From: Salinirussus sp.
GTDB taxonomy: Archaea > Halobacteriota > Halobacteria > Halobacteriales > Haloarculaceae
Assembly: GCA_028275005.1 (NCBI GenBank)
Contig: JAQCNN010000169.1
Coordinates: forward strand, 1 to 15,432
Direction of reading: 5' to 3'
Length of the DNA: 15,432 nt
A program made the translations under genes and the position numbers. Below, one piece after another: positions 5,435 to 11,821 of this stretch. Position 1 is the stretch's first letter. Each line of letters begins with the position of its first letter. The notes beneath the pieces are model-generated. The model ran no database searches. It saw nothing but the letters and a program-made list of their open reading frames with translations, and was not told the origin of the DNA.

Positions 5435-6064
5435 TCAGGCGATATCCCGGCTGGTGTCGATCGCCACCTCCTCGACGAGGTCGAGTTTGATAACGTCGGT
5501 CGGCGCCCGACCCCCGCGGAACTTCGGGATCGCCAACCTGTTTTCCACCTCGTCCCTCGTGGTGTCGGTCCGCAGGTCGAAGACGACATCCGCGAAGTGC
5601 TCTGTCGTGTCCCGGGCCGGCGGAACGTCGCGGCCCTTGAGGCAGTGGAGTACTGCCAGGCTCCCGGTGTTGGAACAGTGGTTCTGGAGGTCGTTGATGA
5701 ACGAGCGAAACCGGGTGTCTGGTTCCTGACGCTCCAGCACGTCGAGCGGGTCGACGATGAGATTCGAACTCTGTGGGAGCGCGCTGACGAGTTTGCCGGC
5801 GTTCTCCAGGGGCGCCTCCCCGGAGACGTACCGGACCGTCGGGTCACCGGTTTCGGCGGACGTGTGCTCGAGGCTCTCGGTGACGGCCGAGGCCGTCCGG
5901 TTCAGCGAGAGCCACAGCGTCCCCCGGGTGGCGGTGAGTTCGTAGAGAAGAAGCTCCGCCTGGCTGGCTGGCTCGGCCACCAGCGCGACCACACTCCCTG
6001 CCGGTAGCCCCCCGCCCAGCTTCCGGTCGAGCACGTCGATACCCGTCCGTAGCCGGTTGTCCAT
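5435..6064 (-). CDS. RecA/KaiC-like (HTR-like, RAD55-type) protein lacking the P-loop lysine
   Basis: A 209-residue protein with the fold pattern of the RecA/KaiC/RAD55 superfamily. The entry motif RTGIDVLDRKLGGGLPAGSVVALV (6-29) matches the start of KaiC-type domains, a strand at GTLWLSLN (49-56) follows, and SNLIVDPLDVL (100-110) sits at the Walker B place. However, where the Walker A GxxGxGK[ST] should be, residues 30-37 read AEPASQAE: the glycines, lysine and Ser/Thr are gone, so ATP hydrolysis is unlikely. This matches my recollection of the proteins called HTR-like in haloarchaea. ATG 6064 was chosen over an upstream TTG at 6085 because the TATA box at 6089-6097 is 29 bases from 6064. 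It lies 27 bases downstream of the MinD-like gene, with its own promoter overlapping that gene's end. It may act as a non-catalytic partner or sensor (inference). Confidence 0.82.
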   Translation of the reverse strand: MDNRLRTGIDVLDRKLGGGLPAGSVVALVAEPASQAELLLYELTATRGTLWLSLNRTASAVTESLEHTSAETGDPTVRYVSGEAPLENAGKLVSALPQSSNLIVDPLDVLERQEPDTRFRSFINDLQNHCSNTGSLAVLHCLKGRDVPPARDTTEHFADVVFDLRTDTTRDEVENRLAIPKFRGGRAPTDVIKLDLVEEVAIDTSRDIA

Positions 6065-6088
6065 TGTACTGATAGTACGTGACAAGGC

Positions 6089-6097
6089 GAATTAAAC
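6089..6097 (-). promoter_or_regulatory. TATA box of the HTR-like gene
   Basis: The minus strand reads TGTTTAATTCGC, centred 29 bases upstream of the ATG at 6064. It overlaps the last codons of the MinD-like gene, so the HTR-like gene can be transcribed independently as well as by read-through. Confidence 0.6.
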
Positions 6098-6775
6098 ATT
6101 CCGACTCTCAGAGGTGCCGTCGGGTCCACCCGAGCCAGGGGTGTCGGCACTCACGTAGTTCCGTGTGTACAGCCCGCCGGCGAGGCGCGCGTACGCCGCC
6201 CGCGCCCCCGGGTCCGCAAGCGGGGAGGACACCTCAGGGACCCTGGTCAGCACTGGCGGGAGCCCCCCGAGGGCCGGCTTGGCGGCCCGGCTGTGCTCGG
6301 TGTGCCGGACGACCGTCCCCGAGGCACTCGCCGTTATCCTCCGGAGCAGGTCGGCTGTCTTTCGCGTGTCCTCGACACTCTGTGGCCGGTCGGTCGTCAC
6401 GACCACCGCACGGTCACAGACCCGCAGCGGGACGGCCGCGCGCCCGTCACAGCCGGGTGGACAGTCGACAAGCACCGGACCGGGCCACGCCCGGGCGTGA
6501 CAGAGGGTAGCCCCCAGCCGGTCGGCACGGCCGGCCGGCACGGCGGCGACCCCCGGCAGTTCGGCGGGCCGGTGGACGACGCGGTCAAGGGCCCCACCCG
6601 GGAGTGCGTCCGTCGACGGCTCCGACCGGAGGCCCAGAAGCCGTCGGAGGTCCGGGACGTCCGGGTCGGCACCCACCACCAGTGGGGAGCGCTCCCGGCG
6701 TGCGAGCGCCCGTGCGAGACCGACGGCGGTCGTCGTCTTCCCACAGCCACCTTTGCCGCCGGCGATTGCGAGCAT
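6092..6775 (-). CDS. MinD/ParA-family ATPase
   Basis: A 227-residue P-loop ATPase of the MinD/ParA (SIMIBI) class. It has the deviant Walker A motif GGKGGCGKTTTA (6-17) with the signature lysine Lys8, an ADPD switch I region (GADPDVPDLRRLLG, 35-48), and a Walker B/switch II strand VLVDCPPGCDG (101-111). VVVTTDRPQSVEDTRKTADLL (124-144) resembles the strand/helix following switch II in MinD. It is shorter than typical MinD proteins (about 260 residues or more) and ends in a disordered Gly/Ser-rich tail (SADTPGSGGPDGTSESRNV) rather than a clear amphipathic membrane-targeting helix. The ATG at 6775 is 8 codons before the P-loop lysine and 28 bases from a TATA box. It diverges from pyrB and is followed by the HTR-like gene. 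Its cargo or partner is unknown. Confidence 0.88.
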   Translation of the reverse strand: MLAIAGGKGGCGKTTTAVGLARALARRERSPLVVGADPDVPDLRRLLGLRSEPSTDALPGGALDRVVHRPAELPGVAAVPAGRADRLGATLCHARAWPGPVLVDCPPGCDGRAAVPLRVCDRAVVVTTDRPQSVEDTRKTADLLRRITASASGTVVRHTEHSRAAKPALGGLPPVLTRVPEVSSPLADPGARAAYARLAGGLYTRNYVSADTPGSGGPDGTSESRNV

Positions 6776-6797
6776 GGGGTCGGTGGTCGCCCCATCG

Positions 6798-6806
6798 GGT
6801 AAAACT
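6798..6806 (-). promoter_or_regulatory. TATA box of the MinD-like gene
   Basis: The minus strand reads GAGTTTTACCCG, centred 28 bases upstream of the ATG at 6775. It lies only 6 bases from the presumed TATA box of the divergent pyrB promoter, so the two TFB recognition elements overlap. Confidence 0.5.
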
Positions 6807-6812
6807 CCGGGG

Positions 6813-6820
6813 GATTCAAG
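6813..6820 (+). promoter_or_regulatory. TATA-like box of pyrBI
   Basis: GATTCAAG is centred 30 bases before the pyrB ATG at 6846. It is a moderate match in the 70-base divergent intergenic region, giving a leaderless or near-leaderless mRNA. Confidence 0.45.
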
Positions 6821-6845
6821 AGCGTCCGAACCGGGGTACAGTGCG

Positions 6846-7757
6846 ATGGACCAGAACCACCTCATCAGCGCGAAGGGGCTCTCCCGGGCGGACATCGAGG
6901 CGGTCCTCGACCGCGCGGGCGAGGTTGCGGCCGACCCGGCGGCCGCGGCCGGGCGCCACGAGGGGTCACTGCTCGGGCTGCTGTTTTTCGAACCCAGCAC
7001 GCGCACGAAGATGAGTTTCGCCGCCGCGGTCAAGCGGATGGGTGGGGATATCGTCGACATGGGGCCGGTCGACTCCTCGAGTGTGAAGAAAGGCGAGAGC
7101 CTCGCCGACACCGTCCGGGTCGTCGAAGGGTACGCCGACGCGCTCGTGATGCGTCACCCGAGTGAGGGGTCGGCACGGATGGCGAGCGAGTTCGTCGACG
7201 TCCCCCTGATCAACGCCGGGGATGGGGCGGGCCAACACCCCAGCCAGACCCTGCTCGACCTCTACACGATCAGGGAGTCGGCGGGGTTGGACGACCTCAC
7301 CATCGGGATCATGGGCGACCTGAAGTACGGTCGGACGGTCCACTCACTCGCCTACGCCCTGACGAACTTCGACACCCGCCAACACTTCATCAGCCCGGAG
7401 AGCCTGAAGCTCCCACGCAACGTCCGGTACGACCTTCACGAGGCCGGCTCGGAGGTAAAGGAACACACCGACCTCGGGGCGACCCTGCCGAGCCTGGACG
7501 TGCTCTACGTCACCCGGATCCAGCGTGAGCGGTTCCCCGACGAGTCCGAGTACCGACAGGTCGCCGGGGAGTACCAGATCGACACCGACACCCTCGCCGA
7601 CGCCAGCGAGGACCTGCGGGTCATGCACCCGTTACCCCGGGTCGACGAGATCGGCCACGGGGTCGACGAGACCGACCACGCCCGCTACTTCCAGCAGGCC
7701 CACAACGGTGTGCCGGTGCGGATGGCCCTGCTTGACCTGATGCTCGGGGGTGACTGA
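6846..7757 (+). CDS. pyrB: Aspartate carbamoyltransferase, catalytic chain
   Basis: A 303-residue enzyme that condenses carbamoyl phosphate and aspartate to N-carbamoyl-L-aspartate, the committed step of UMP synthesis. The carbamoyl-phosphate signature FFEPSTRTKMSF (47-58) holds Ser51-Thr52-Arg53-Thr54. SSVKKGESLADT (78-89) carries the loop lysine supplied to the neighbouring active site. VMRHPSEGSAR (101-111), NAGDGAGQHPSQTLLDLYTI (123-142) and the aspartate-side HPLPRVDEI (261-269) are all intact. Length is normal for a catalytic chain. The frame is open upstream, but ATG 6846 matches the family start and the TATA position. pyrI follows after 2 bases, so the complete catalytic-regulatory holoenzyme is encoded by one mRNA. 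Confidence 0.97.
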   Translation: MDQNHLISAKGLSRADIEAVLDRAGEVAADPAAAAGRHEGSLLGLLFFEPSTRTKMSFAAAVKRMGGDIVDMGPVDSSSVKKGESLADTVRVVEGYADALVMRHPSEGSARMASEFVDVPLINAGDGAGQHPSQTLLDLYTIRESAGLDDLTIGIMGDLKYGRTVHSLAYALTNFDTRQHFISPESLKLPRNVRYDLHEAGSEVKEHTDLGATLPSLDVLYVTRIQRERFPDESEYRQVAGEYQIDTDTLADASEDLRVMHPLPRVDEIGHGVDETDHARYFQQAHNGVPVRMALLDLMLGGD

Positions 7758-7759
7758 CA

Positions 7760-8221
7760 GTGACGGACAACAAACAGCTTCGCGTCAGCAAGATCGAGAG
7801 CGGCACCGTCATCGACCACATCACCGGCGGCCAGGCGCTGAACGTCCTCGCGATCCTGGGTATCGACGGAACCGACGGCGAGGTCGTCTCGGTCGGGATG
7901 AACGTCCCTTCCGACCGGCTCGGTCGGAAGGACGTCGTCAAGGTCGAGGGCCGGGAGCTGTCCCAGAGTGAACTCGACGTCCTCTCGCTCATCGCCCCCG
8001 ACGCCACGATCAATATCATCCGTGACTACGACGTCGTCGAGAAACACGTCGTTCACCGCCCGGACAGCGTCACCGGCGTCCTCCGGTGTCCGAACCACAA
8101 CTGCATCTCCACCGAGGACGAACCCGTCGGGTCGAAGTTCGCGGTCACCGACGACGGCGTCAGGTGTGAGTACTGTGAGACAATCATCCGTGAGGACCTG
8201 GCCGCCCACATCCTGGTCTGA
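7760..8221 (+). CDS. pyrI: Aspartate carbamoyltransferase, regulatory chain
   Basis: A 153-residue regulatory subunit that binds allosteric nucleotides (CTP, ATP, UTP) and links catalytic trimers through a zinc site. The N-terminal allosteric domain is recognised by LRVSKIESGTVIDHI and ALNVLAILGI (26-35) and by GRKDVVKVEGRELS (55-68). The C-terminal zinc domain has the four cysteines Cys110, Cys115, Cys136 and Cys139 (CPNHNC and CEYC), all present. NIIRDYDVVEKHVV (85-98) is the hinge region. It begins with GTG at 7760, 2 bases after the pyrB stop, so translation is coupled. Length is normal. The transcript ends before the convergent FKBP gene, where a 7-bp GC hairpin lies (8268-8287). Confidence 0.96.
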   Translation: MTDNKQLRVSKIESGTVIDHITGGQALNVLAILGIDGTDGEVVSVGMNVPSDRLGRKDVVKVEGRELSQSELDVLSLIAPDATINIIRDYDVVEKHVVHRPDSVTGVLRCPNHNCISTEDEPVGSKFAVTDDGVRCEYCETIIREDLAAHILV

Positions 8222-8267
8222 CGGTCCGTTGCTGGCGTTTGGTTACAGCTAACGTCGGTCGGCGGAG

Positions 8268-8287
8268 CCCCGGGCCGGTACCCGGGG
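8268..8287. terminator. GC hairpin between convergent pyrI and FKBP genes
   Basis: CCCCGGG (8268-8274) and CCCGGGG (8281-8287) form a perfect 7-bp stem with the loop CCGGTA in the 84-base convergent gap. It could stop or protect both transcripts. No long T-tract follows on either strand, so classical intrinsic termination is not shown. Confidence 0.3.
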
Positions 8288-8305
8288 GACTCGGCGCCGG
8301 CCTGA

Positions 8306-9295
8306 TTACAGTTCGTCGGCGAGTTCGTCGGCGTCGATGTCGGCTTCCTCGAGCGCCGCCTCAAGGTCACCACCGCCACCGCCGCCCATCCCGCCCATAC
8401 CACCCATCATACCGGGCATCCCCATGCCACCGCCGAGTTCCTCCTGGACGATGATCCGGTCGATGTCGAGCAGCTGGGTGAGCTGTTGGGCGATCTGCTG
8501 TTTGCCCATCATCCACTGCTGGTTCATGGTCAGCTGCGGTGTGGCCTCAATGTACAGCGTCTCCTTCTCGGCCTCGACGGTCTCGTACTCGGGGCCGGTG
8601 TCCTCCTCGTCCCCGTCCGCAGCCTCGGCCTCGTCGTCGGACTCGACGACCTGTTCCTCCTCGACGGTGTCGGTCTGGAACCAGACCTCCAGTTCCATGT
8701 CCAGCAGCATCTCGATGAGCCCCTGTGCCTTCGTCTCGCGGTCCTCGACCTCCGCGACGACCTCGTACTCGTACTCGACGTCCTCGCCGGCCAGGGGGTG
8801 GTTGAAGTCGACGCGTGCGCGGCCGCCGATAATCGTCTCGATGAACCCCTGCTGGCCGTCGACGGTCACCTGGGCGCCGGGGTACCGGTCGTCCTCGGGG
8901 AGCTTGTCCTTGCTGACCGTCCGGACCTCGTCGTCGTCGTACTCGCCAAAGGCCTCCTCGGCGGGGACGACGACCTCGCCGGTCTCGTCGACCTCACTGC
9001 CGACGATATCGGCCTCGACGGAGTCGAAGATGTGACCCTCCCCGAGCACGATCGTCCGGGGGCCAAACTCCTGGTCCGCCTCGACGTCCTCCTCCTCGGC
9101 AACCTCGCCGTCGGTGGTGTCGACCAGCCGGTCGTCCTCGACGGTCCGGGCGGTGTAATCGAGCCTGATGAAGTCACCGTGTTGGAGCCCCTCCGGCTCG
9201 GCCTCGTCACTCTCTCCTGCCGTCTCGGCGTCCTCGGGTGTTTCGTCCGGTTCCTCGGCCACTTCGGCCTCCTCGGACTCGGGGTTATCGCTCAT
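8306..9295 (-). CDS. FKBP-type (SlyD-like) peptidyl-prolyl isomerase with Gly/Met-rich tail
   Basis: A 329-residue, extremely acidic protein. Residues 1-36 are an acidic low-complexity leader. Residues about 37-200 are an archaeal long-type FKBP: QHGDFIRLDYTARTVEDDRLVDTT, then GPRTIVLGEGHIFDSVEADIVGSEVDETGEVVVPAEEAFGEYD, an insert-in-flap chaperone segment (about 110-160), and ARVDFNHPLAGEDVEYEYEVVAEV, the conserved return to the isomerase core. Such proteins catalyse cis-trans prolyl isomerisation and act as folding chaperones. A further domain (about 200-287), broken by an acidic linker, is typical of archaeal long FKBPs. Residues 288-309 are only Gly, Met and one Pro, followed by an acidic helix (DLEAALEEADIDADELADEL). 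The ATG at 9295 has a TATA box 28 bases upstream. Confidence 0.92.
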   Translation of the reverse strand: MSDNPESEEAEVAEEPDETPEDAETAGESDEAEPEGLQHGDFIRLDYTARTVEDDRLVDTTDGEVAEEEDVEADQEFGPRTIVLGEGHIFDSVEADIVGSEVDETGEVVVPAEEAFGEYDDDEVRTVSKDKLPEDDRYPGAQVTVDGQQGFIETIIGGRARVDFNHPLAGEDVEYEYEVVAEVEDRETKAQGLIEMLLDMELEVWFQTDTVEEEQVVESDDEAEAADGDEEDTGPEYETVEAEKETLYIEATPQLTMNQQWMMGKQQIAQQLTQLLDIDRIIVQEELGGGMGMPGMMGGMGGMGGGGGGDLEAALEEADIDADELADEL

Positions 9296-9317
9296 ACTAG
9301 GGGGTCAGTCGTTGTAC

Positions 9318-9327
9318 TCTTAAGAAC
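9318..9327 (-). promoter_or_regulatory. TATA box of the FKBP gene
   Basis: The minus strand reads GTTCTTAAGAGT, centred 28 bases upstream of the ATG at 9295. It lies in a 111-base divergent region shared with the CYTH gene. Confidence 0.55.
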
Positions 9328-9375
9328 ACCGCTTCGGGCCGCGGACACCCCTCGACACCCGGTCTGTGACCGCCG

Positions 9376-9383
9376 GTGTTTAG
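9376..9383 (+). promoter_or_regulatory. TATA box of the CYTH gene
   Basis: TGTTTAGC is centred about 27 bases before the ATG at 9407. A palindrome (9382-9397) starts at its downstream edge, between the TATA box and the predicted transcription start. Confidence 0.5.
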
Positions 9384-9397
9384 CCCCCTCGGGGGCT
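9382..9397. promoter_or_regulatory. Palindrome between TATA box and start of the CYTH gene
   Basis: AGCCCCC-TC-GGGGGCT has perfect 7-bp arms and a 2-base spacer. It begins where the TATA box ends and finishes 9 bases before the ATG, so a bound dimeric repressor would block TBP/TFB or RNA polymerase. If it lay in the transcript it could also be a hairpin, but a leaderless start near 9404 would exclude it. The function is inferred from position and symmetry. Confidence 0.4.
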
Positions 9398-9406
9398 TCA
9401 CCCTCC

Positions 9407-9991
9407 ATGTACGAGGTCGAACTGAAGGTCCAGGCCGACCACGGTGCCGTCCGTGACCGACTCGACACGCTGGGGGCGACCCGTGTCGGGCGGGTTCGTC
9501 AGGTCGACACCTACTACGACGCCCCACACCGCGACTTTGCCGAGACCGACGAGGCACTGCGGGTCCGCGAGGAAACCCGCGTCGAGGGCGACGGAGGGAC
9601 GGACCGGCCCGGGGAGACGGAGACGCGACTCACCTACAAGGGTCCGCTCGTCGAGCGCGAGTCGAAGACCCGCGAGGAGGCCGAGACCTCTGTCGGGGAC
9701 CCGGACGCGACGCGGGCAGCCCTCGACGGGCTCGGCTTCACCCCGGCCGCCACGGTCGAGAAGGCACGCGAGCGCTACCGGGTCGATGACTACACCGTCA
9801 CGCTCGACGCGGTCGAGGGGCTCGGGTCGTTCGTCGAGGTCGAGACTGAGGTTTCGAGCGAGGCCGAGGTCGAGACCGCCCGCGAAGGGGCTACGGCGCT
9901 GCTCGAGCGGCTGGAACTCGACCCGACGGCGGGGATCCGGACCTCATATCTCGGCTTGCTGCTTGAGTCAGGGGGAGGGGCCGACACCTGA
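9407..9991 (+). CDS. cyaB: CYTH-domain protein (class IV adenylate cyclase / triphosphatase type)
   Basis: A 194-residue protein covering one CYTH domain. The N-terminal ExExK motif is EVELK (residues 3-7). Other expected elements are QVDTYYDAPHRDF (32-44), the arginine/lysine strands ALRVREE (50-56) and TRLTYKGP (73-80), ERYRVDDYTVTLDAVEGLGSFVEVETEV (122-149), and a C-terminal SYLGLLL (180-186). These form the eight-stranded tunnel that binds triphosphates and divalent metals. CyaB-like members can make cAMP from ATP, but many CYTH proteins hydrolyse inorganic or organic triphosphates instead, so the reaction here is open; the symbol follows family naming. The reading frame runs far upstream, antisense to the FKBP gene, but ATG 9407 places ExExK at the N-terminus as in the family, with a TATA box 27 bases upstream. 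Confidence 0.87.
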   Translation: MYEVELKVQADHGAVRDRLDTLGATRVGRVRQVDTYYDAPHRDFAETDEALRVREETRVEGDGGTDRPGETETRLTYKGPLVERESKTREEAETSVGDPDATRAALDGLGFTPAATVEKARERYRVDDYTVTLDAVEGLGSFVEVETEVSSEAEVETAREGATALLERLELDPTAGIRTSYLGLLLESGGGADT

Positions 9992-10024
9992 GCCGTCAGT
10001 CTCGCGGGACGGCGTACTCGACGG

Positions 10025-10037
10025 TACGGACTCCGTA
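10025..10037. promoter_or_regulatory. Palindrome just upstream of the SAM synthetase TATA box
   Basis: TACGGA-C-TCCGTA has perfect 6-bp arms around one base. It ends 3 bases before CTATAG, overlapping the position of the BRE, where a bound regulator would compete with or help TFB. No second copy was noticed in the window. Functional role is inferred. Confidence 0.4.
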
Positions 10038-10038
10038 A

Positions 10039-10046
10039 GCTATAGA
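10039..10046 (+). promoter_or_regulatory. TATA box of the S-adenosylmethionine synthetase gene
   Basis: GCTATAGA is centred about 30 bases before the ATG at 10073. The purine-rich ACGGAGAAGACG just before the ATG could act as a weak ribosome binding site if a short leader exists. Confidence 0.55.
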
Positions 10047-10072
10047 CCGGGTGGTTTCAAACGGAGAAGACG

Positions 10073-11275
10073 ATGACCGAGCGGAACATTCACGTCGAGC
10101 CCGCCGCGGGGCAGGCGGTCGCTGACCAGGGGATCGAGATCGTCGAACGAAAGGGGGTGGGCCACCCCGACTCCGTCTGTGACGGGGTCGCCGAGAGCGT
10201 CGCGCAGGCGCTTGCACGCACCTATCTCGACCGCTTTGGCACCGTACTCCACTTCAACACCGACGAGACCCAGCTGGTCGCGGGCACCGCCGCCCCCGCA
10301 TTCGGCGGCGGCGAGGTACTCGAACCGGTCTACCTGCTCGTCGTCGGCCGCGCGACAAAGGAGTACCAGGGCGAGCGGGTCCCGACCGAGGCCATCGCCC
10401 TGGAGACGGCCCGCGAGTACCTCGACGAGACGCTACCCCACCTCGACGTCGGCTCGGACGTGGTGGTCGACGTGGACCTGGGGGAGGGCAGCGGCGACCT
10501 CCAGACCGTCTTTGGCGAGGAGGAGGCCGTCCCGATGGCGAACGACACCAGCTACGGCGTCGGTCACGCGCCGCTGACCGAGACCGAACAGGTCGTCTAC
10601 AACACCGAGCGCCGCCTGGTCACCGAGTACGCCACGGACAACCCCGAGGTCGGCCAGGACGTGAAGGTGATGGGCAAGCGCGAGGGCGACCACATCGACG
10701 TCACCGTCGCGGTCGCGATGGTCGACAAGCACGTCCCGGACATGCCGGCCTACCGCCGGGCGGTCGACGGCGTCAACGAGTACGTCCGTGACCTGGCCGG
10801 CGAGTACACCGGCCGCGACGTGACCGTCCACGTCAACACCGCCGACAACTACGAGGAGGGGTCGGTCTACCTCACCACCACCGGAACGAGCGCCGAGCAG
10901 GGCGACGACGGCTCGGTCGGCCGGGGCAACCGTGCAAACGGCCTCATCACCCCAAACCGACCCATGAGCATGGAGGCCACCAGCGGCAAGAACCCGGTCA
11001 ACCACATCGGCAAGATCTACAACCTCCTCTCCACGGAGATCGCCCAGGCGGCCGTCGAGGAGGTCGACGGGATCCGCCAACTCCAGGTCCGGCTACTCAG
11101 CCAGATCGGCGAGCCGATCGACCAGCCCCACGTCGCCGACGCCGAACTCGTCACCGAGGCAGGCGTCGACGTCGGGGACGTTCGGGGTGACGTCGAGACG
11201 GCTATCGACCGCGAGCTCGCCGACGTCACGTCGGTCACCGAGCGGGTCATCGAGGGCGACCTCTCCACCTTCTGA
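10073..11275 (+). CDS. mat: S-adenosylmethionine synthetase, archaeal type
   Basis: A 400-residue methionine adenosyltransferase of the archaeal family, which is very divergent from bacterial MetK. It makes S-adenosylmethionine from ATP and methionine. Hallmarks: VERKGVGHPDSVCDGVAE (24-41) with the ATP-binding GHPD; HFNTDETQLVAG (60-71); PMANDTSYGVGHAPL, the second nucleotide/metal region; MGKREGDHIDVTVAVAMVD; and RGNRANGLITPNRPMSMEATSGKNP near residues 284-308, followed by NHIGKIYN. All appear intact, and length is standard (about 400). The ATG at 10073 agrees with the TATA box at 10039-10046. It is probably monocistronic, and converges on the Mut7-C/polX operon. A palindrome overlaps its promoter (10025-10037). 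Confidence 0.97.
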   Translation: MTERNIHVEPAAGQAVADQGIEIVERKGVGHPDSVCDGVAESVAQALARTYLDRFGTVLHFNTDETQLVAGTAAPAFGGGEVLEPVYLLVVGRATKEYQGERVPTEAIALETAREYLDETLPHLDVGSDVVVDVDLGEGSGDLQTVFGEEEAVPMANDTSYGVGHAPLTETEQVVYNTERRLVTEYATDNPEVGQDVKVMGKREGDHIDVTVAVAMVDKHVPDMPAYRRAVDGVNEYVRDLAGEYTGRDVTVHVNTADNYEEGSVYLTTTGTSAEQGDDGSVGRGNRANGLITPNRPMSMEATSGKNPVNHIGKIYNLLSTEIAQAAVEEVDGIRQLQVRLLSQIGEPIDQPHVADAELVTEAGVDVGDVRGDVETAIDRELADVTSVTERVIEGDLSTF

Positions 11276-11315
11276 GCGTCGACACTCCACGCGGCCACAC
11301 GGCGGGCCCGGGCGC

Positions 11316-11813
11316 TCACAGCTCGGCCAGCCGCTCGCGCATTGTCTCCCAGTGACTCCCCTTCCAGAAGTGCTGGCCGCAGTCGACACACCGCCACACC
11401 CGGAATCCGCCGGACGCGGGGTCGTCCGGCCCGACCTTCTGGCCGGTCGAACCGTCACCTGACACTGCCGTGGGGGCGTAGTCCGGTGTGGGTTCGCCCT
11501 CCGGCACCCGCTCCAGCCGGCCGTTACAGGAGCCACACCGCGTCGGCTCCGCGGGGACCGGGTGGTCGAGCCCCTGTGTCACGAGCTCCGCGAGCTGGGC
11601 CTCGACCTCGTGCTCGGTCAGCAGGTAGCTCTCCGGGGCGCGGGCCGCGAGGTCACGGTCCCGCGTCACGAGTCGACGGCCCTCGCGGTCGGCCAGTTCG
11701 AGGACCGCGCTGTCGGCGTCGACCCCCTCCTCCAGCGTGTATGCGGTGTCGTGACCGGCAAAGCGCAGGTGGGTGGTGAGCGTCCCGAGCATGGCGTCGG
11801 TGAGCAGTCGCAT
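11316..11813 (-). CDS. Mut7-C RNase-type (PIN-like) protein with zinc ribbon
   Basis: A 165-residue protein of the Mut7-C RNase family (PF01927 type), a PIN-like nuclease fold fused to a C-terminal zinc ribbon. The N-terminus MRLLTDAMLGTLTTHLRFAGHDT (1-23) contains the first acidic metal ligand, Asp6. LVTRDRDLAAR (48-58) has the second acidic cluster, Asp52/Asp54, and ESYLLTEHEVEAQLAEL follows. Cys93-x2-Cys96 and Cys142-x2-Cys145 form the zinc ribbon. Metal-dependent RNase activity is presumed from the family. The ATG at 11813 lies 8 bases after the polX stop, so it is the last gene of the DUF5788-polX-Mut7-C operon. A role in RNA or DNA end processing linked to PolX is only suggested by context. 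Confidence 0.9.
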   Translation of the reverse strand: MRLLTDAMLGTLTTHLRFAGHDTAYTLEEGVDADSAVLELADREGRRLVTRDRDLAARAPESYLLTEHEVEAQLAELVTQGLDHPVPAEPTRCGSCNGRLERVPEGEPTPDYAPTAVSGDGSTGQKVGPDDPASGGFRVWRCVDCGQHFWKGSHWETMRERLAEL

Positions 11814-11821
11814 CGAACCGG

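Noticed and set aside
6776..7111. N-terminal extension of the MinD-like protein
   Set aside because: It would run antisense through pyrB and both promoters; the P-loop is at the N-terminus when starting at ATG 6775, as in the family.
8486..9406. Upstream extension of the CYTH protein by about 300 residues
   Set aside because: The extension is antisense to the FKBP gene and reads as low-complexity Leu/Val/Asp. The CYTH family begins at the ExExK motif, just after ATG 9407, with a TATA box 27 bases upstream.
11276..11315. Short GC-rich self-complementary stretch between mat and the Mut7-C gene
   Set aside because: Small GGGCCC-type palindromes are expected by chance at this GC content; no T-tract supports termination.
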